Assembly (NCBI RefSeq): GCF_004769635.1
Contig: NZ_RQGH01000026.1
Coordinates: 186,001 to 250,000 of the forward strand
DNA length: 64,000 bases
Direction of reading: 5' to 3'
Source of the DNA: Leptospira jelokensis
GTDB taxonomy: Bacteria; Spirochaetota; Leptospiria; Leptospirales; Leptospiraceae
Every line of letters begins with the position of its first letter. The first letter of the stretch is position 1. The position numbers were made by a program, and so were the translations under genes. Positions 10,194-19,443 of the stretch are shown in pieces. The notes beneath the pieces were generated by a model, which saw only the letters and a program-made list of their open reading frames with translations, did no database searches and was not told where the DNA came from.

Positions 10194-10235
10194 AATAGAG
10201 AATTCGAATTGTTTTGAATTCTCTATTGAATTTTC
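10194..10235 (+). terminator. hairpin terminator after the aminopeptidase gene
   Basis: A perfect 12-bp inverted repeat (AATAGAGAATTC / GAATTCTCTATT) around a 10-base loop starts 30 bases after the aminopeptidase stop and runs into GAATTTTCTC. The stem is AT-rich and the T tract short, so it is a moderate-strength candidate. Confidence 0.6.
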
Positions 10236-10586
10236 TCACATCCTTCCAAAGACCCTCCTTTCGCATTCGAGACTCACCCAACCCAATCCAACCAAGAAGA
10301 CTGTTTTTTTGTTTGAATGAAATGATTTTATGTCACCTGATCGATGTTCGCTCATAACCAATCTCCATCTAACATCGTTTAGCATAACACAAACAAGGGT
10401 TCAATCTGCACGCAAAATCGATGTTTTTTTTGCCTAGGAAAAACTTAAGAATGATTCTAGTTCTTAAAATCTTTGATCAGTACTTCTCCCAAAACTCACC
10501 TCACATTTATTTTGTGGTTTTTCCCTCTTAAAGACCAAAAGGATTGCCTATTTCTTTGGCATATCTTTACTGTTATAATCCCAAGT
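10236..10586. other. intergenic region upstream of the chemosensory cluster
   Basis: About 350 bases with no convincing gene. It contains a TTAAGAA/TTCTTAA inverted repeat at 10445-10467, whose centre AGAATGATTCT resembles the core of Fur/PerR boxes. A TATAAT hexamer lies at 10574-10579, just before the first ATG of the kinase-like gene, without a well-spaced -35. These suggest the main promoter region of the cluster. Confidence 0.5.
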
Positions 10587-11843
10587 ATGCATAGTGACGT
10601 TATGAACCATGACCGAATAACAAAGGATACACAAAGTGAATCCACATCACCCAAAGCTTCTTTCTTTGTTTTCGATGATTCGTTATATTTAAAAAATGTT
10701 TCTGGTTCCTATTTCTTAAATGAAGGGATTCAGTTTGAATCTCAAATTGGCAAAAACATTATGGAAATGCACCCAGAGTTTTCCAACCGATGGGGCCAAT
10801 CACTAACGAAAGTGAAAACAGACAACCAACCAGATGAAGCCGAAATTTTATTCAATCGGCAAAAGTTCAGAGCCCAAATCGCACCCATTCCCATCGACAA
10901 CCAAAACTACTTTTTATTGAGTTTGATTCAAGTGGAAGACGGTATCGTTTCTTCTCCCAATTTGGAAATGGAAGAACAAAATGTCATCCATTATGAAGAA
11001 TCTTTACACCGCGAAATCATCAGTATCTTTGATTGGCGCCAAGAAATCGAGGGAAAGAATATTTCTCGTGAATGGATGGAAACTGCCCTACCCAATTTGA
11101 ATACATCTCTTATGCAAGGTTCTGGTTTAGGTGCCCTTGTGACCACGGTAGGAGCGATGGTACGGAAAGCAAAACGTGAAGGGGACCAAGTCATCATCCC
11201 GTCCATGATTTTCGATATGTTGGAAGAAAATTTTAATAGCACGAAAAAGCTAGTCAAAACATTGGCTGAAGCCCAATTAATTTTTGAGAACACATCCAAA
11301 CAAACTGAATCCATCGACCTTTCACAACTTCATACGATCATCTTGGAAGAAGTGGCAGAACTTGTGGAGATGTTACAGATCAAATTCCAACAAGTTCAAA
11401 TTTCAAATGCAAAAATGGGACAAAACCATTTTGTCAGTATCGATACTAAAAATTTCAAACGAGTGATGCGAGAACTTCTCATCAATGCAATGAAGTATGG
11501 CTCTGACCATTGTGTCATCTACGTCTTACTTTTAAGTGCTGGTGACCATCTAATTGTGAAAATACTAAATCCACCTTTTGACAGTTCCATCCATTCCATT
11601 GATTTTGCAAAATCACAAGAAACCATTTTGTTCCAACCATTTTACCGACATAATAAATACGTAGATGAACGTTATGCAAAAGAAGAATTTGGGTTGGGAC
11701 TCGGGCTTCCCATCATTAAAAAAATGGTTGAGGATATGAACGGAAAAGTGTATTTTAACCTACTTAAGTCCAATTTGTATTCTAAATCCAGCGAAGAAAT
11801 CTCCGTTTCTTTAGAATTCCCGATGAGTACAAAACGTACCTAA
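10587..11843 (+). CDS. histidine-kinase-like protein with degenerate DHp domain
   Basis: 418 residues counted from the ATG at 10587, chosen over an upstream start at 10473 because the extra 38 residues look like translated promoter sequence and a TATAAT lies 8 bases before this ATG. An ATG at 10602 is also possible. The N-terminal 130 residues are PAS-like, followed by a helical region where a DHp would lie but no H-x-E/D-x-P H-box is visible. The C-terminus is HATPase_c-like: N-box RELLINAMKYG and G2 box FGLGLGLPIIKKM are clear, but the DxGxG box is replaced by ILNPPFDSS. It leads the chemosensory cluster and may be a regulator rather than an active kinase. Confidence 0.7.
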   Translation: MHSDVMNHDRITKDTQSESTSPKASFFVFDDSLYLKNVSGSYFLNEGIQFESQIGKNIMEMHPEFSNRWGQSLTKVKTDNQPDEAEILFNRQKFRAQIAPIPIDNQNYFLLSLIQVEDGIVSSPNLEMEEQNVIHYEESLHREIISIFDWRQEIEGKNISREWMETALPNLNTSLMQGSGLGALVTTVGAMVRKAKREGDQVIIPSMIFDMLEENFNSTKKLVKTLAEAQLIFENTSKQTESIDLSQLHTIILEEVAELVEMLQIKFQQVQISNAKMGQNHFVSIDTKNFKRVMRELLINAMKYGSDHCVIYVLLLSAGDHLIVKILNPPFDSSIHSIDFAKSQETILFQPFYRHNKYVDERYAKEEFGLGLGLPIIKKMVEDMNGKVYFNLLKSNLYSKSSEEISVSLEFPMSTKRT

Positions 11844-11893
11844 AAACAAACAAGCTAATTTAATATCACAACAGATCTATATGAGGCTTACCA

Positions 11894-12424
11894 ATGAATA
11901 CAAGTGAATTTGATTCACTCACCGATGATCAAGACGATTTTGAAAACGAGGAAGATACACTCGAAAATCGATTTTTGATTTTTTCCCTTGCGGACAGAAG
12001 TTACGGGATCGAGATCAAATACATCACTGAAATTGTTGGCATGCAAAATATCACGGAAGTCCCCGACATGCCCACGTTTATCAAGGGAGTGATCAATCTC
12101 AGGGGAAAGGTAATTGCCTTAATTGATGTAAGGGACAGGTTCCGAATGGAAAATGTTGGGTATGACGACAAAACTTGTATCATCATCCTCAATTTTAAAA
12201 ACCAACTCGTTGGTCTCATTGTAGACACAGTGAAGGAAGTCATTCGGATCAATGCACAAAATATCGAAGAAGCACCCAAATTTGGCGATTCGGATAACAA
12301 TCGTTTTGTCCAATCCATCGCCAAAATCAATGAAGATGTAAAAGTTTTACTCAACATTGAAAATCTCTTAAAAGACGAAGACAAACTTGCGTTAGAAAAC
12401 GCACTCATCGCTAAAAATCAATAA
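11894..12424 (+). CDS. cheW: chemotaxis coupling protein CheW
   Basis: 176 residues with an acidic N-terminal tail of about 25 residues followed by a single CheW (SH3-like double barrel) domain. Landmarks are FLIFSLADRSYGIEIKYITEI, the loop VPDMPTFIKGVINLRGKVIALIDVR, and GLIVDTVKEVIRI. CheW links the receptor tip to CheA. It lies between the kinase-like gene and the receptor gene, all on one strand with short gaps, so it probably serves this cluster's own MCP-CheA array. Confidence 0.95.
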   Translation: MNTSEFDSLTDDQDDFENEEDTLENRFLIFSLADRSYGIEIKYITEIVGMQNITEVPDMPTFIKGVINLRGKVIALIDVRDRFRMENVGYDDKTCIIILNFKNQLVGLIVDTVKEVIRINAQNIEEAPKFGDSDNNRFVQSIAKINEDVKVLLNIENLLKDEDKLALENALIAKNQ

Positions 12425-12436
12425 AGGAAGAAAAAG

Positions 12437-13972
12437 ATGAAATATCTAAATAACATGAAAGTGAAATCAAAACTGATTTTAGGATTTACGATACTAGTGA
12501 TTCTTATCGGAAGCAACACACTTCTTGGAATCAACAGCATCGATGAACTAAACCAAAGTTTGAATAATCTCGTGAATGTTCATGCTGAAAAACGAAGACT
12601 AGCAAACAAAATTAATATTAAGTTTTTATGGATGATTCGAGAAGAAAAAAATTTAATATTAGCAGCCACAGCTGCTGATACGGAGAAAAGATTAACCAAC
12701 CGTATCAAATACCGAAATGAATTTTTAGAAGGAGTCAAAGAATTAGAAGTTCTCTTGAACTCAAAAGAAGAAAAAGAAAAATTTGAAATTTTTCGAACGA
12801 ACGAAGTTGAATTTGAAAAACAATATGAGATCACAAAATCCTTTGCCTTAAACAAAAAAACTAGCGAAGCACAATTGAACTCTTCTACTTTAGGCAGGGC
12901 CGCGGCAAATGCAATTGATAAAATTTTATTAGAAATTGTGGATGACGCAACTCTGAAGATGGGAGAGGCAGTGAAGGAGGCAAATGCAACCTATAAATCC
13001 ATTTTGTTTTTCCTATTATCCCTATTTGCCGGCTCAGTTTTGATAGCTGTATTAGTTGCTACATGGATCATCTATGGAGTTTCAAAATCACTCAATGCAG
13101 CCATGGAAATTGTGGGTATGGTGACTGTCGCTTCTGAACAAGTTTCCTCTACGGCATTCGCACTGAGCCAAGGTGCCAGTGAACAGGCGGCTTCTGTTGA
13201 AGAAACAACAGCCTCCATCGAAGAAATGTCGGCTTCTGTCACACAAAATGCAGAGTCAGCCTTAGAAACCAATACCATCGCAGGCAAATCGGCTAGTGAG
13301 GCTGTTGTTGGCCAAGAATCCGTTTTAAAAACACTAGAAGCGATGAAAAATATCTCTTCTAGAATTAAAATCATTGAAGAAATTGCTTACCAAACCAACT
13401 TACTTGCGCTAAATGCTGCCATTGAAGCGGCTCGCGCTGGCAAACATGGAAAAGGATTTGCTGTCGTTGCCGATGAAGTTCGAAAACTAGCGGAAAGAAG
13501 CCAGGTGGCCGCACAGGAAATCAACCAACTGTCAACTAACAGTGTTTCCCTTGCTGAAGAAGCAGGAAGGATCATCGAACAAATTGTACCAAGTATCAAT
13601 CGAACAGCTGAACTTGTATCAGGCATCGCCGTTTCGTCAAAAGAACAATCTGCTGGTATCTCACAAATTTCAATGGCGATGACCCAAATGGACCAAACCA
13701 CACAAGTGTCTGCATCCGCCTCAGAAGAGTTAGCTGCCACTTCAAATGAACTAAAAGAACAAGCCACACATTTGATGGAAATCATGGAATCACTCGTGAA
13801 GTTAAATGCAAAACAAATTTCTAGTACCAAAAAAATGAAAACGGCAGAATTAAAGACCATTGCAAGTGAATTTGGTAAAAATTCAAACGTTGGATTTGGA
13901 AATTCCAATGGAGGGAAAACAAAACCATCTCAAAGTTTTAAACAAGATGCCGATCTAACAGAAAAATTCTAA
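12437..13972 (+). CDS. methyl-accepting chemotaxis protein
   Basis: 511 residues. Membrane segments lie at about residues 13-33 and 187-211, enclosing a periplasmic four-helix-bundle-type sensor region. The cytoplasmic half is an MCP signalling domain with the hairpin tip [40 protein letters not shown]. No clear HAMP sequence follows the second membrane segment. There is no C-terminal NWETF-like CheR tether; the tail is Lys/Ser/Gln-rich. The ligand is unknown. The stop codon overlaps the cheA start by one base, so the receptor is translated with its kinase. Confidence 0.95.
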   Translation: MKYLNNMKVKSKLILGFTILVILIGSNTLLGINSIDELNQSLNNLVNVHAEKRRLANKINIKFLWMIREEKNLILAATAADTEKRLTNRIKYRNEFLEGVKELEVLLNSKEEKEKFEIFRTNEVEFEKQYEITKSFALNKKTSEAQLNSSTLGRAAANAIDKILLEIVDDATLKMGEAVKEANATYKSILFFLLSLFAGSVLIAVLVATWIIYGVSKSLNAAMEIVGMVTVASEQVSSTAFALSQGASEQAASVEETTASIEEMSASVTQNAESALETNTIAGKSASEAVVGQESVLKTLEAMKNISSRIKIIEEIAYQTNLLALNAAIEAARAGKHGKGFAVVADEVRKLAERSQVAAQEINQLSTNSVSLAEEAGRIIEQIVPSINRTAELVSGIAVSSKEQSAGISQISMAMTQMDQTTQVSASASEELAATSNELKEQATHLMEIMESLVKLNAKQISSTKKMKTAELKTIASEFGKNSNVGFGNSNGGKTKPSQSFKQDADLTEKF

Positions 13973-15834
13973 TGAATAGAGAAGAGCTATTACTCGGCTT
14001 CATCCAAGAAGGTTTTGAATTGATAGAGGATTGTGAAAATGCAATCCTTTCTATCGAAGAAATTCAAAATTCTCATGGTAATTTTGATGAAGCTCTGATG
14101 AACAATTTATTCCGTTCGGTTCATACCTTCAAAGGTTCATCAGGCCTACTCAAACTAGAAACACTGGTAAAGTTAACGCATGAAGCCGAAACTTTGATGG
14201 ATTTGTTACGAAACCAGAAACTCCTTCCTTCCGAAGAATTAACACAAGTTTTAATTGATACATTTGATCGGATGAGAGTATTACTTTCCACGGTTGAAAC
14301 CTTAAAAGCAAATCCGGAAATGGATTCTCCTACAGAAATCCAAATCCAAGCCTTACAAACAGAAATCAAAAAACTCCAACAAAATCCAGAGGAAAAAACA
14401 CCAGAAACACTTCCTAAACAAGATAAAAAAGTTTATGAAATCTTTGGTGAAGAAAGAGAACCAACTGTCGTAGAGAAAGATTCAAAATCGAAAGCCTATG
14501 AAATTTTTGGTGAAACAAAAACGGAAGGAACACCAAAAAAACAAAAATTTGAAATTTTTGAAGAGACCAACAAACAAGAGATTGCAGAAGTAAAACCAAA
14601 TACAACGCAAGTAGAACGGATTGTTGAGCAAAACAAACCTGTCATATCAAACATCCGTAAAGAGATAAAAGTCGCTAATGATAAGTTAGATTCTCTCTTG
14701 GATTTGGTGGGAGAACTAGTCATTGCAGAATCAAATGTCACACAACATCCAACCATCAAATCCATTCGAAATGAAAGTTTAAATTCCGCCCTTACTCGAT
14801 TTCATAAAATTCTTTTAGACTTACAAGAAGTTGCGTTTTCAACCCGCATGATTCCTATTTCGGGAGTTTTCCAAAAGATGTCTCGTCTTGTTCGTGACCT
14901 TCAAAAACAATCTGGCAAAAAAGTACTTTTGCATATCAAAGGAGAAGATACTGAGATTGATAAGTCCATCGTTGATCTAATTGCAGACCCTATTGTACAT
15001 ATTTTACGTAACTCCATTGATCACGGATTAGAAACACCTGAAGAACGGATACAAATCGGAAAATCCGATACAGGAAATATTTCGTTAAGTGCCAGACAAT
15101 CTGTGAACGAAGTATGGGTAATGATCCGTGATGATGGAAGAGGTCTTGACCGTAACAAAATTTTTGCAAAGGCAAAACAAAACGGTTTAATTTCTGGAGA
15201 TCCATCTTCCTTTGCCGACCAAGAAGTATTTAATCTGATATTCCTACCAGGACTCTCAACTGCAAAAGAAGTTTCGGATATATCAGGACGTGGTGTTGGT
15301 ATGGACATTGTCCGTCAAAACATTGTTAAATTAGGTGGAAAAATCGAAATCCATAGCGAGTTTGGAAAAGGAACCACATTCATCCTTCGCATTCCATTAT
15401 CATTAGGAATTATGGAAGGAACTGTTGTACGAGTTGGTCAAAAGTTTTTCACAATCCAAACCATCGAATTACGGGAATTTGTGAGTCTACGTGATAAAAA
15501 AGAAATCGAACTCGACGAAGGCCAAAAAGTTTTAGACATTCGTGGCACGTTTATCCCCATTTTTAATATCAACCAAATCCTAAATCATAAAGAACAGATC
15601 TTATATGACAATCAAGATCCTCTCATGATTATTCTTGAATATGAACGTAAACTCATTGGAATCCGAGTCGATGAAATCATTGGCAACCAAAATGTTGTGA
15701 TCAAACCACTAATGGGCATTATGGAAAATGCACAAGGTGTGAATGGCTTTACCATTTTAGGAAATGGAAATGTGAGTTTGATCTTAGATGTAAAATCTAT
15801 CTTTAGCAAACTGGAATTTGTTGGCGTTTCATGA
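13972..15834 (+). CDS. cheA: chemotaxis histidine kinase CheA
   Basis: 620 residues with CheA modular order. The Hpt domain carries phospho-acceptor His51 in SVHTFKGSSGLL, followed by a linker (about 115-230). The dimerisation domain spans about 230-290, and the HATPase domain has HILRNSIDHGLE, DDGRGLD and SGRGVGMDIV. A CheW-like domain occupies about residues 475-615. A normal P2 domain is not recognisable. Instead the linker holds three copies of a short aromatic-acidic motif, YEIFGE at 155-160, YEIFGE at 176-181 and FEIFEE at 193-198. It overlaps cheB by four bases. Confidence 0.95.
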   Translation: MNREELLLGFIQEGFELIEDCENAILSIEEIQNSHGNFDEALMNNLFRSVHTFKGSSGLLKLETLVKLTHEAETLMDLLRNQKLLPSEELTQVLIDTFDRMRVLLSTVETLKANPEMDSPTEIQIQALQTEIKKLQQNPEEKTPETLPKQDKKVYEIFGEEREPTVVEKDSKSKAYEIFGETKTEGTPKKQKFEIFEETNKQEIAEVKPNTTQVERIVEQNKPVISNIRKEIKVANDKLDSLLDLVGELVIAESNVTQHPTIKSIRNESLNSALTRFHKILLDLQEVAFSTRMIPISGVFQKMSRLVRDLQKQSGKKVLLHIKGEDTEIDKSIVDLIADPIVHILRNSIDHGLETPEERIQIGKSDTGNISLSARQSVNEVWVMIRDDGRGLDRNKIFAKAKQNGLISGDPSSFADQEVFNLIFLPGLSTAKEVSDISGRGVGMDIVRQNIVKLGGKIEIHSEFGKGTTFILRIPLSLGIMEGTVVRVGQKFFTIQTIELREFVSLRDKKEIELDEGQKVLDIRGTFIPIFNINQILNHKEQILYDNQDPLMIILEYERKLIGIRVDEIIGNQNVVIKPLMGIMENAQGVNGFTILGNGNVSLILDVKSIFSKLEFVGVS

Positions 15835-16862
15835 TCAAACTTTTGGTTGTCGACGATCAAAATATTGTACGGAATGTACTTTCCGATACATTCAAGGAAG
15901 ATCCTACAATCAAAGTTGTTGGCACGGCCGCCAATGCAAATGAAGCTCAAAAACTTGTCGAATCGCTAAAACCAGATGTCATCAGTTTGGATGTGGTGAT
16001 GCCAGGAATGAGTGGGATCGAATTTTTAAATTGGTTGATGCCAAAGTATCCTACACCCGTTATCATGCTTAGCACATTCACACAATCCGGAGCTGATGCA
16101 ACTCTTGCTGCCCTTGCAAATGGAGCTGTCGATTTTGTACAAAAACCTGATGGGAGTGAATCTGATTTTTTGCGGATGTTAGACGAGCTAACAACAAAAA
16201 TCAAAAAGTATGGCACGGAAGTTAAACTCCAAAAACAATCATTATTTGCGAAAACATCTAAACTAACTTTTAAAGAAGATAAAAATACAAAAATTAAACT
16301 AATTGCAATAGGTGCCTCAACAGGTGGAACCCAAGCAATTGATTACCTTCTCGGTCGGCTCCCCGCAAACTTACCCCCAATTGTCATTGTCCAACATATG
16401 CCTGAATATTTTACAAGTTTATTTGCAATGCGTTTGAAAACCACTAGTGGTCTGAATGTTATCGAAGCCTCTCATGGGGATATTTTGGAAAATGGTGGAG
16501 TTTACCTTGCGCCAGGAGACAAACACCTTCTTGTTAGGCGACTTGCTGGAAAAATGTACATCGAACTAGAAAATTTTGAGAAAGTATCTGGCCATAGACC
16601 ATCCGTTGATGTGATGTTTGATTCCATTGCAAAAGGAAAAATGGGTCCTCATTGTATAGCGATCATTTTAACCGGAATGGGTCGGGACGGGGCATCAGGA
16701 ATCAAAAACATTCGCACTGCCAATGGTATCACCATAGGTCAAGATGAAAAATCTTCCATCGTGTATGGAATGCCAAAAGAAGCCTTCCAGTTAGGTGGTA
16801 TTCTTCACCAAGTTACGTTAGTTGATATTCCACAAAAAATCATACATTGTTTAGAAAATTAA
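15831..16862 (+). CDS. cheB: protein-glutamate methylesterase CheB
   Basis: 343 residues: receiver domain with phospho-acceptor Asp54 in VISLDVVMPGMSG, short linker, then the methylesterase domain with the triad Ser163 (IGASTGGTQA), His189 (VQHMPEYF) and Asp286 (TGMGRDGASG). It removes methyl groups from receptor glutamates and may deamidate glutamines, giving adaptation once phosphorylated by CheA. Its start overlaps the cheA stop. The matching methyltransferase CheR is not in this window. Confidence 0.97.
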   Translation: MIKLLVVDDQNIVRNVLSDTFKEDPTIKVVGTAANANEAQKLVESLKPDVISLDVVMPGMSGIEFLNWLMPKYPTPVIMLSTFTQSGADATLAALANGAVDFVQKPDGSESDFLRMLDELTTKIKKYGTEVKLQKQSLFAKTSKLTFKEDKNTKIKLIAIGASTGGTQAIDYLLGRLPANLPPIVIVQHMPEYFTSLFAMRLKTTSGLNVIEASHGDILENGGVYLAPGDKHLLVRRLAGKMYIELENFEKVSGHRPSVDVMFDSIAKGKMGPHCIAIILTGMGRDGASGIKNIRTANGITIGQDEKSSIVYGMPKEAFQLGGILHQVTLVDIPQKIIHCLEN

Positions 16863-16874
16863 AAGGAGTCAAAA

Positions 16875-17243
16875 ATGGCTAAAAAAATATTATTATGTGA
16901 CGATGCCCCGACAGCACTCAAGTTAATGGAATTAATCCTTTCAAGCGAAGGATATGAAATTTACAAAGCAGAAAATGCGGAACAGGCAATGTTATCATTA
17001 GATTCTAACGGACCTTTTGATGGATGTGTTTTTGATATCAATATGCCTGGGAAAAATGGGATCGAATTATCAAAAGAATACTTAGCCCATCCAAAAGGCC
17101 AAGGTGGAAAAATTTTAATCGTTTCAACAGAATCAAGTGATCATCTTAGACAAGCAGGAAAGGATGCAGGTGTAAAAGCATGGATCGTCAAACCCTTTGA
17201 AGATGAAGATTTAATTGAAGTTTTAAAAAAGATCATTGGTTGA
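16875..17243 (+). CDS. cheY: CheY-like single-domain response regulator
   Basis: 122 residues forming one receiver domain with no output domain. The acidic pair is D9/D10 (LLCDDAP), the phospho-acceptor is Asp54 (CVFDINMPGKNG), the conserved Thr/Ser is in ILIVSTES, and the lysine is in AWIVKPFED. It follows cheB by 12 bases behind an AAGGAG ribosome site. It is the likely output regulator of this chemosensory pathway, either at the flagellar motor or in a motility-independent branch. Confidence 0.93.
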   Translation: MAKKILLCDDAPTALKLMELILSSEGYEIYKAENAEQAMLSLDSNGPFDGCVFDINMPGKNGIELSKEYLAHPKGQGGKILIVSTESSDHLRQAGKDAGVKAWIVKPFEDEDLIEVLKKIIG

Positions 17244-17820
17244 AATTAAAGATAGAAGTTTTCTTTAACATTCGTTCTTTCACTTTTGTTTCAAAATGTT
17301 TTTCTTGGATTAAAATTTCACTGATCGCTTGTGGTTGTAACTTAGTGATAAACACATCAAAGGAATCTGTGTGAAAGGAAAGTTTTCGATACAACTCTCC
17401 TCCTGTATCACGGCTTGCGATCGGTATTTTTTCATAGGTTAGAAAATCTGTTACAAATTGAATGTTTTTAGTTCCAGCTTGGAAATTAGGCAGAAGTGGA
17501 GATTGGGTTCCTCCAAAAATTTTGGCCTTCAATTGGTATCTTGGAATATTTTGTTTCACGAAATAGGAAATCAAATGTTCCATTGAATTCTCACCATATC
17601 GTAAACTTTTTTGTTCCTCTTTAAAATCGGATACTTTGGGTAAAAGGATATGATTGATTGCAGAAAATTTTGTTTGTTCGTGGAACAAACAAACAGAGAC
17701 ACAAGATCCCAAAATAGTCCTAATTTCATGATAACCGTTTGAAAAAAACGTTTCTCCAATATTGAGGTAAACAACTGGTTTCAGATTTGACTTTATGTTG
17801 TTAGGAAATGTACTCATCAT
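17233..17820 (-). CDS. cheD: chemoreceptor glutamine deamidase CheD
   Basis: 195 residues counted from ATG at 17820; a TTG at 17838 is also possible. CheD deamidates receptor glutamines to glutamates. The conserved catalytic cysteine lies in TILGSCVSVCLF and the catalytic histidine in INHILLPK, with FGGTQSPL further on. The gene is convergent with cheY and the two coding regions overlap by 11 bases at their 3' ends, an unusual arrangement within a che cluster that implies separate transcription of cheD. Confidence 0.9.
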   Translation of the reverse strand: MMSTFPNNIKSNLKPVVYLNIGETFFSNGYHEIRTILGSCVSVCLFHEQTKFSAINHILLPKVSDFKEEQKSLRYGENSMEHLISYFVKQNIPRYQLKAKIFGGTQSPLLPNFQAGTKNIQFVTDFLTYEKIPIASRDTGGELYRKLSFHTDSFDVFITKLQPQAISEILIQEKHFETKVKERMLKKTSIFNFNQ

Positions 17821-17979
17821 GATTGCAGAAGAAATCAATCTAAAATAGATTGATTTCTTTCACTCAAGAATAATCGACAATTGCATATGAAAAGCATTTC
17901 TTTTGTTTCAGACGAGCGAAATCAAAAAGAAAACCCCTGTTTTCCTAAATGATCAATCAAAAGGAAAAGAGGATAGAGT

Positions 17980-19191
17980 CTATTTCTTCGATGCCACCAT
18001 TTCATTCACTTTGTACATCAGTAAAATCGTGCAGACGATTGCGGTCGCAACTACATAACCTAACACCTCATAACGTTCCAAATACCCACTTGGTGTTTGG
18101 ATCACAATGAGCCCAGCAACGGATGCTGCAATCCCACCTGAGATTTGTTGGATAGAAGAACTGATCGCCATAAAAGCACCACGATCATGGAGTTCGGGGA
18201 CGGCTGAATTGATGGCATTGGCAGAAATCATACGCGCAGCAATGAAGACAAACAAAAGTGAATTGAGAACAAGGACGATGGGAAGCGGAGTGGTTTTAAG
18301 TCGTGTAAAGTATAAAATAATCACTGCCGCAGTAGTAGAAGCAATAAAAAACATATTGTATTTTCCAATTGAGTCACTCAATCTTCCCATAACAGGACCA
18401 CCTAACATAGACACTATCCCTGTCACCATATAAATGAATGGCAAATCTTCCAATTTCATTCCTAAGTTATGCACGGAAAATGCGGAACCAAATGGCATGA
18501 GCATAAAACCACCAGTTGCCATCAGTGTCGTTGCGATGAAGGCTGGAAGGTATCTTGGCATGGTCAATGTGGTGACCAAATGGTGGAATGCGTGTGTGTC
18601 TGTTTTTTTGTCTAAATGAGACGTCACGGGTTTTAGAAATAGAACAATAAAAAACCCAACTACGCCACTCACACCGGCAATCATAAGAAAGGGAGATTGC
18701 CAACCCCAAATATTCGAAATATAAATTCCGATGGGAAGGCCAAAAACTTGGCTTGCGGCAAAGGCCGTCATGATAAACCCCATCACCCTTCCTCTGACTT
18801 GTAACGGGAAAAGATCGGCAACGATGGCAAACGATATGGAAGACAAAACTCCCGCAAACATACCCGTCAAAATTCTCACAAATAGTAAAAATTCATAATG
18901 AACGGCAATGCCACATAAAAAGGTAGCGATGACAAATCCAATATAAAAGAAAAGCAGCAATCGTTTGCGATCAAACCGATCAGCAAACCCTGCCGCCAGA
19001 AGTCCAGATATCCCAGCGCTGAAGGCATATGCCGAAACCACATATCCAAATTTTTCCGTTGGGATTTGTAATTCACTCATCACAAGAACACCTAACGGTG
19101 ACAAAATCATAAAATCCAAAACAACGGTGAATTGCAAAAAGGCGAGAAGCCCAACAACAAAGATGTGGTAACGTGTGAATTGAAATTCCAT
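17980..19191 (-). CDS. MFS transporter, drug-efflux-like
   Basis: 403 residues from ATG at 19191, preferred over a TTG at 19209. There are 12 predicted membrane helices in two halves. The loop between helices 2 and 3 (GFADRFDRKRLLLFFYIGFVIAT) matches the MFS signature GxxxDRxGRR, and the second half repeats it as GRLSDSIGKYNMF. The overall character resembles the DHA1 family of proton-driven multidrug exporters and related sugar-efflux carriers. The substrate is not deducible. It stands alone on the minus strand. Confidence 0.9.
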   Translation of the reverse strand: MEFQFTRYHIFVVGLLAFLQFTVVLDFMILSPLGVLVMSELQIPTEKFGYVVSAYAFSAGISGLLAAGFADRFDRKRLLLFFYIGFVIATFLCGIAVHYEFLLFVRILTGMFAGVLSSISFAIVADLFPLQVRGRVMGFIMTAFAASQVFGLPIGIYISNIWGWQSPFLMIAGVSGVVGFFIVLFLKPVTSHLDKKTDTHAFHHLVTTLTMPRYLPAFIATTLMATGGFMLMPFGSAFSVHNLGMKLEDLPFIYMVTGIVSMLGGPVMGRLSDSIGKYNMFFIASTTAAVIILYFTRLKTTPLPIVLVLNSLLFVFIAARMISANAINSAVPELHDRGAFMAISSSIQQISGGIAASVAGLIVIQTPSGYLERYEVLGYVVATAIVCTILLMYKVNEMVASKK

Positions 19192-19386
19192 TCGAATTCC
19201 AAATTCCAATTGGTTGGATTTTTTGTCGTATCTTTAACGTGGAATAGGGTTCAGGATTTTAGAGGCAGTGTGAGTTGACGAATCGAGAATAGGATCAAAT
19301 GGAAATGATTGGATGGAAACGAAACTAAAAAACGCAAGGAAATTTGGTGCCCAATATCCACTCCCAGATTGAATCGATGTTAATTT

Positions 19387-19422
19387 AAAAAAGCGGGACC
19401 ATCTTCGATCCCGCTTTTTTTA
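19387..19422. terminator. bidirectional rho-independent terminator
   Basis: The stem AGCGGGA/TCCCGCT (19393-19399 and 19410-19416) is flanked by an A tract on the left and a T tract on the right, so it can terminate in either direction. On the minus strand it lies 21 bases after the Kelch gene stop codon and is its natural terminator. Confidence 0.85.
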
Positions 19423-19443
19423 GTTAAGCGAATCCGTTGCGCT

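Noticed and set aside
10473..10586. N-terminal extension of the kinase-like protein
   Set aside because: The extension would translate a region with a TATAAT element and has no ribosome site, so the start was moved to 10587.
13072..13908. Long minus-strand open frames inside the MCP signalling domain
   Set aside because: The plus-strand MCP hairpin is unmistakable, and the reverse frames are Ser/Ala-rich shadows of it.
14034..14069. CRISPR or other array
   Set aside because: No regularly spaced identical repeats of the right size occur anywhere in the window; the repeats found are isolated intergenic copies.
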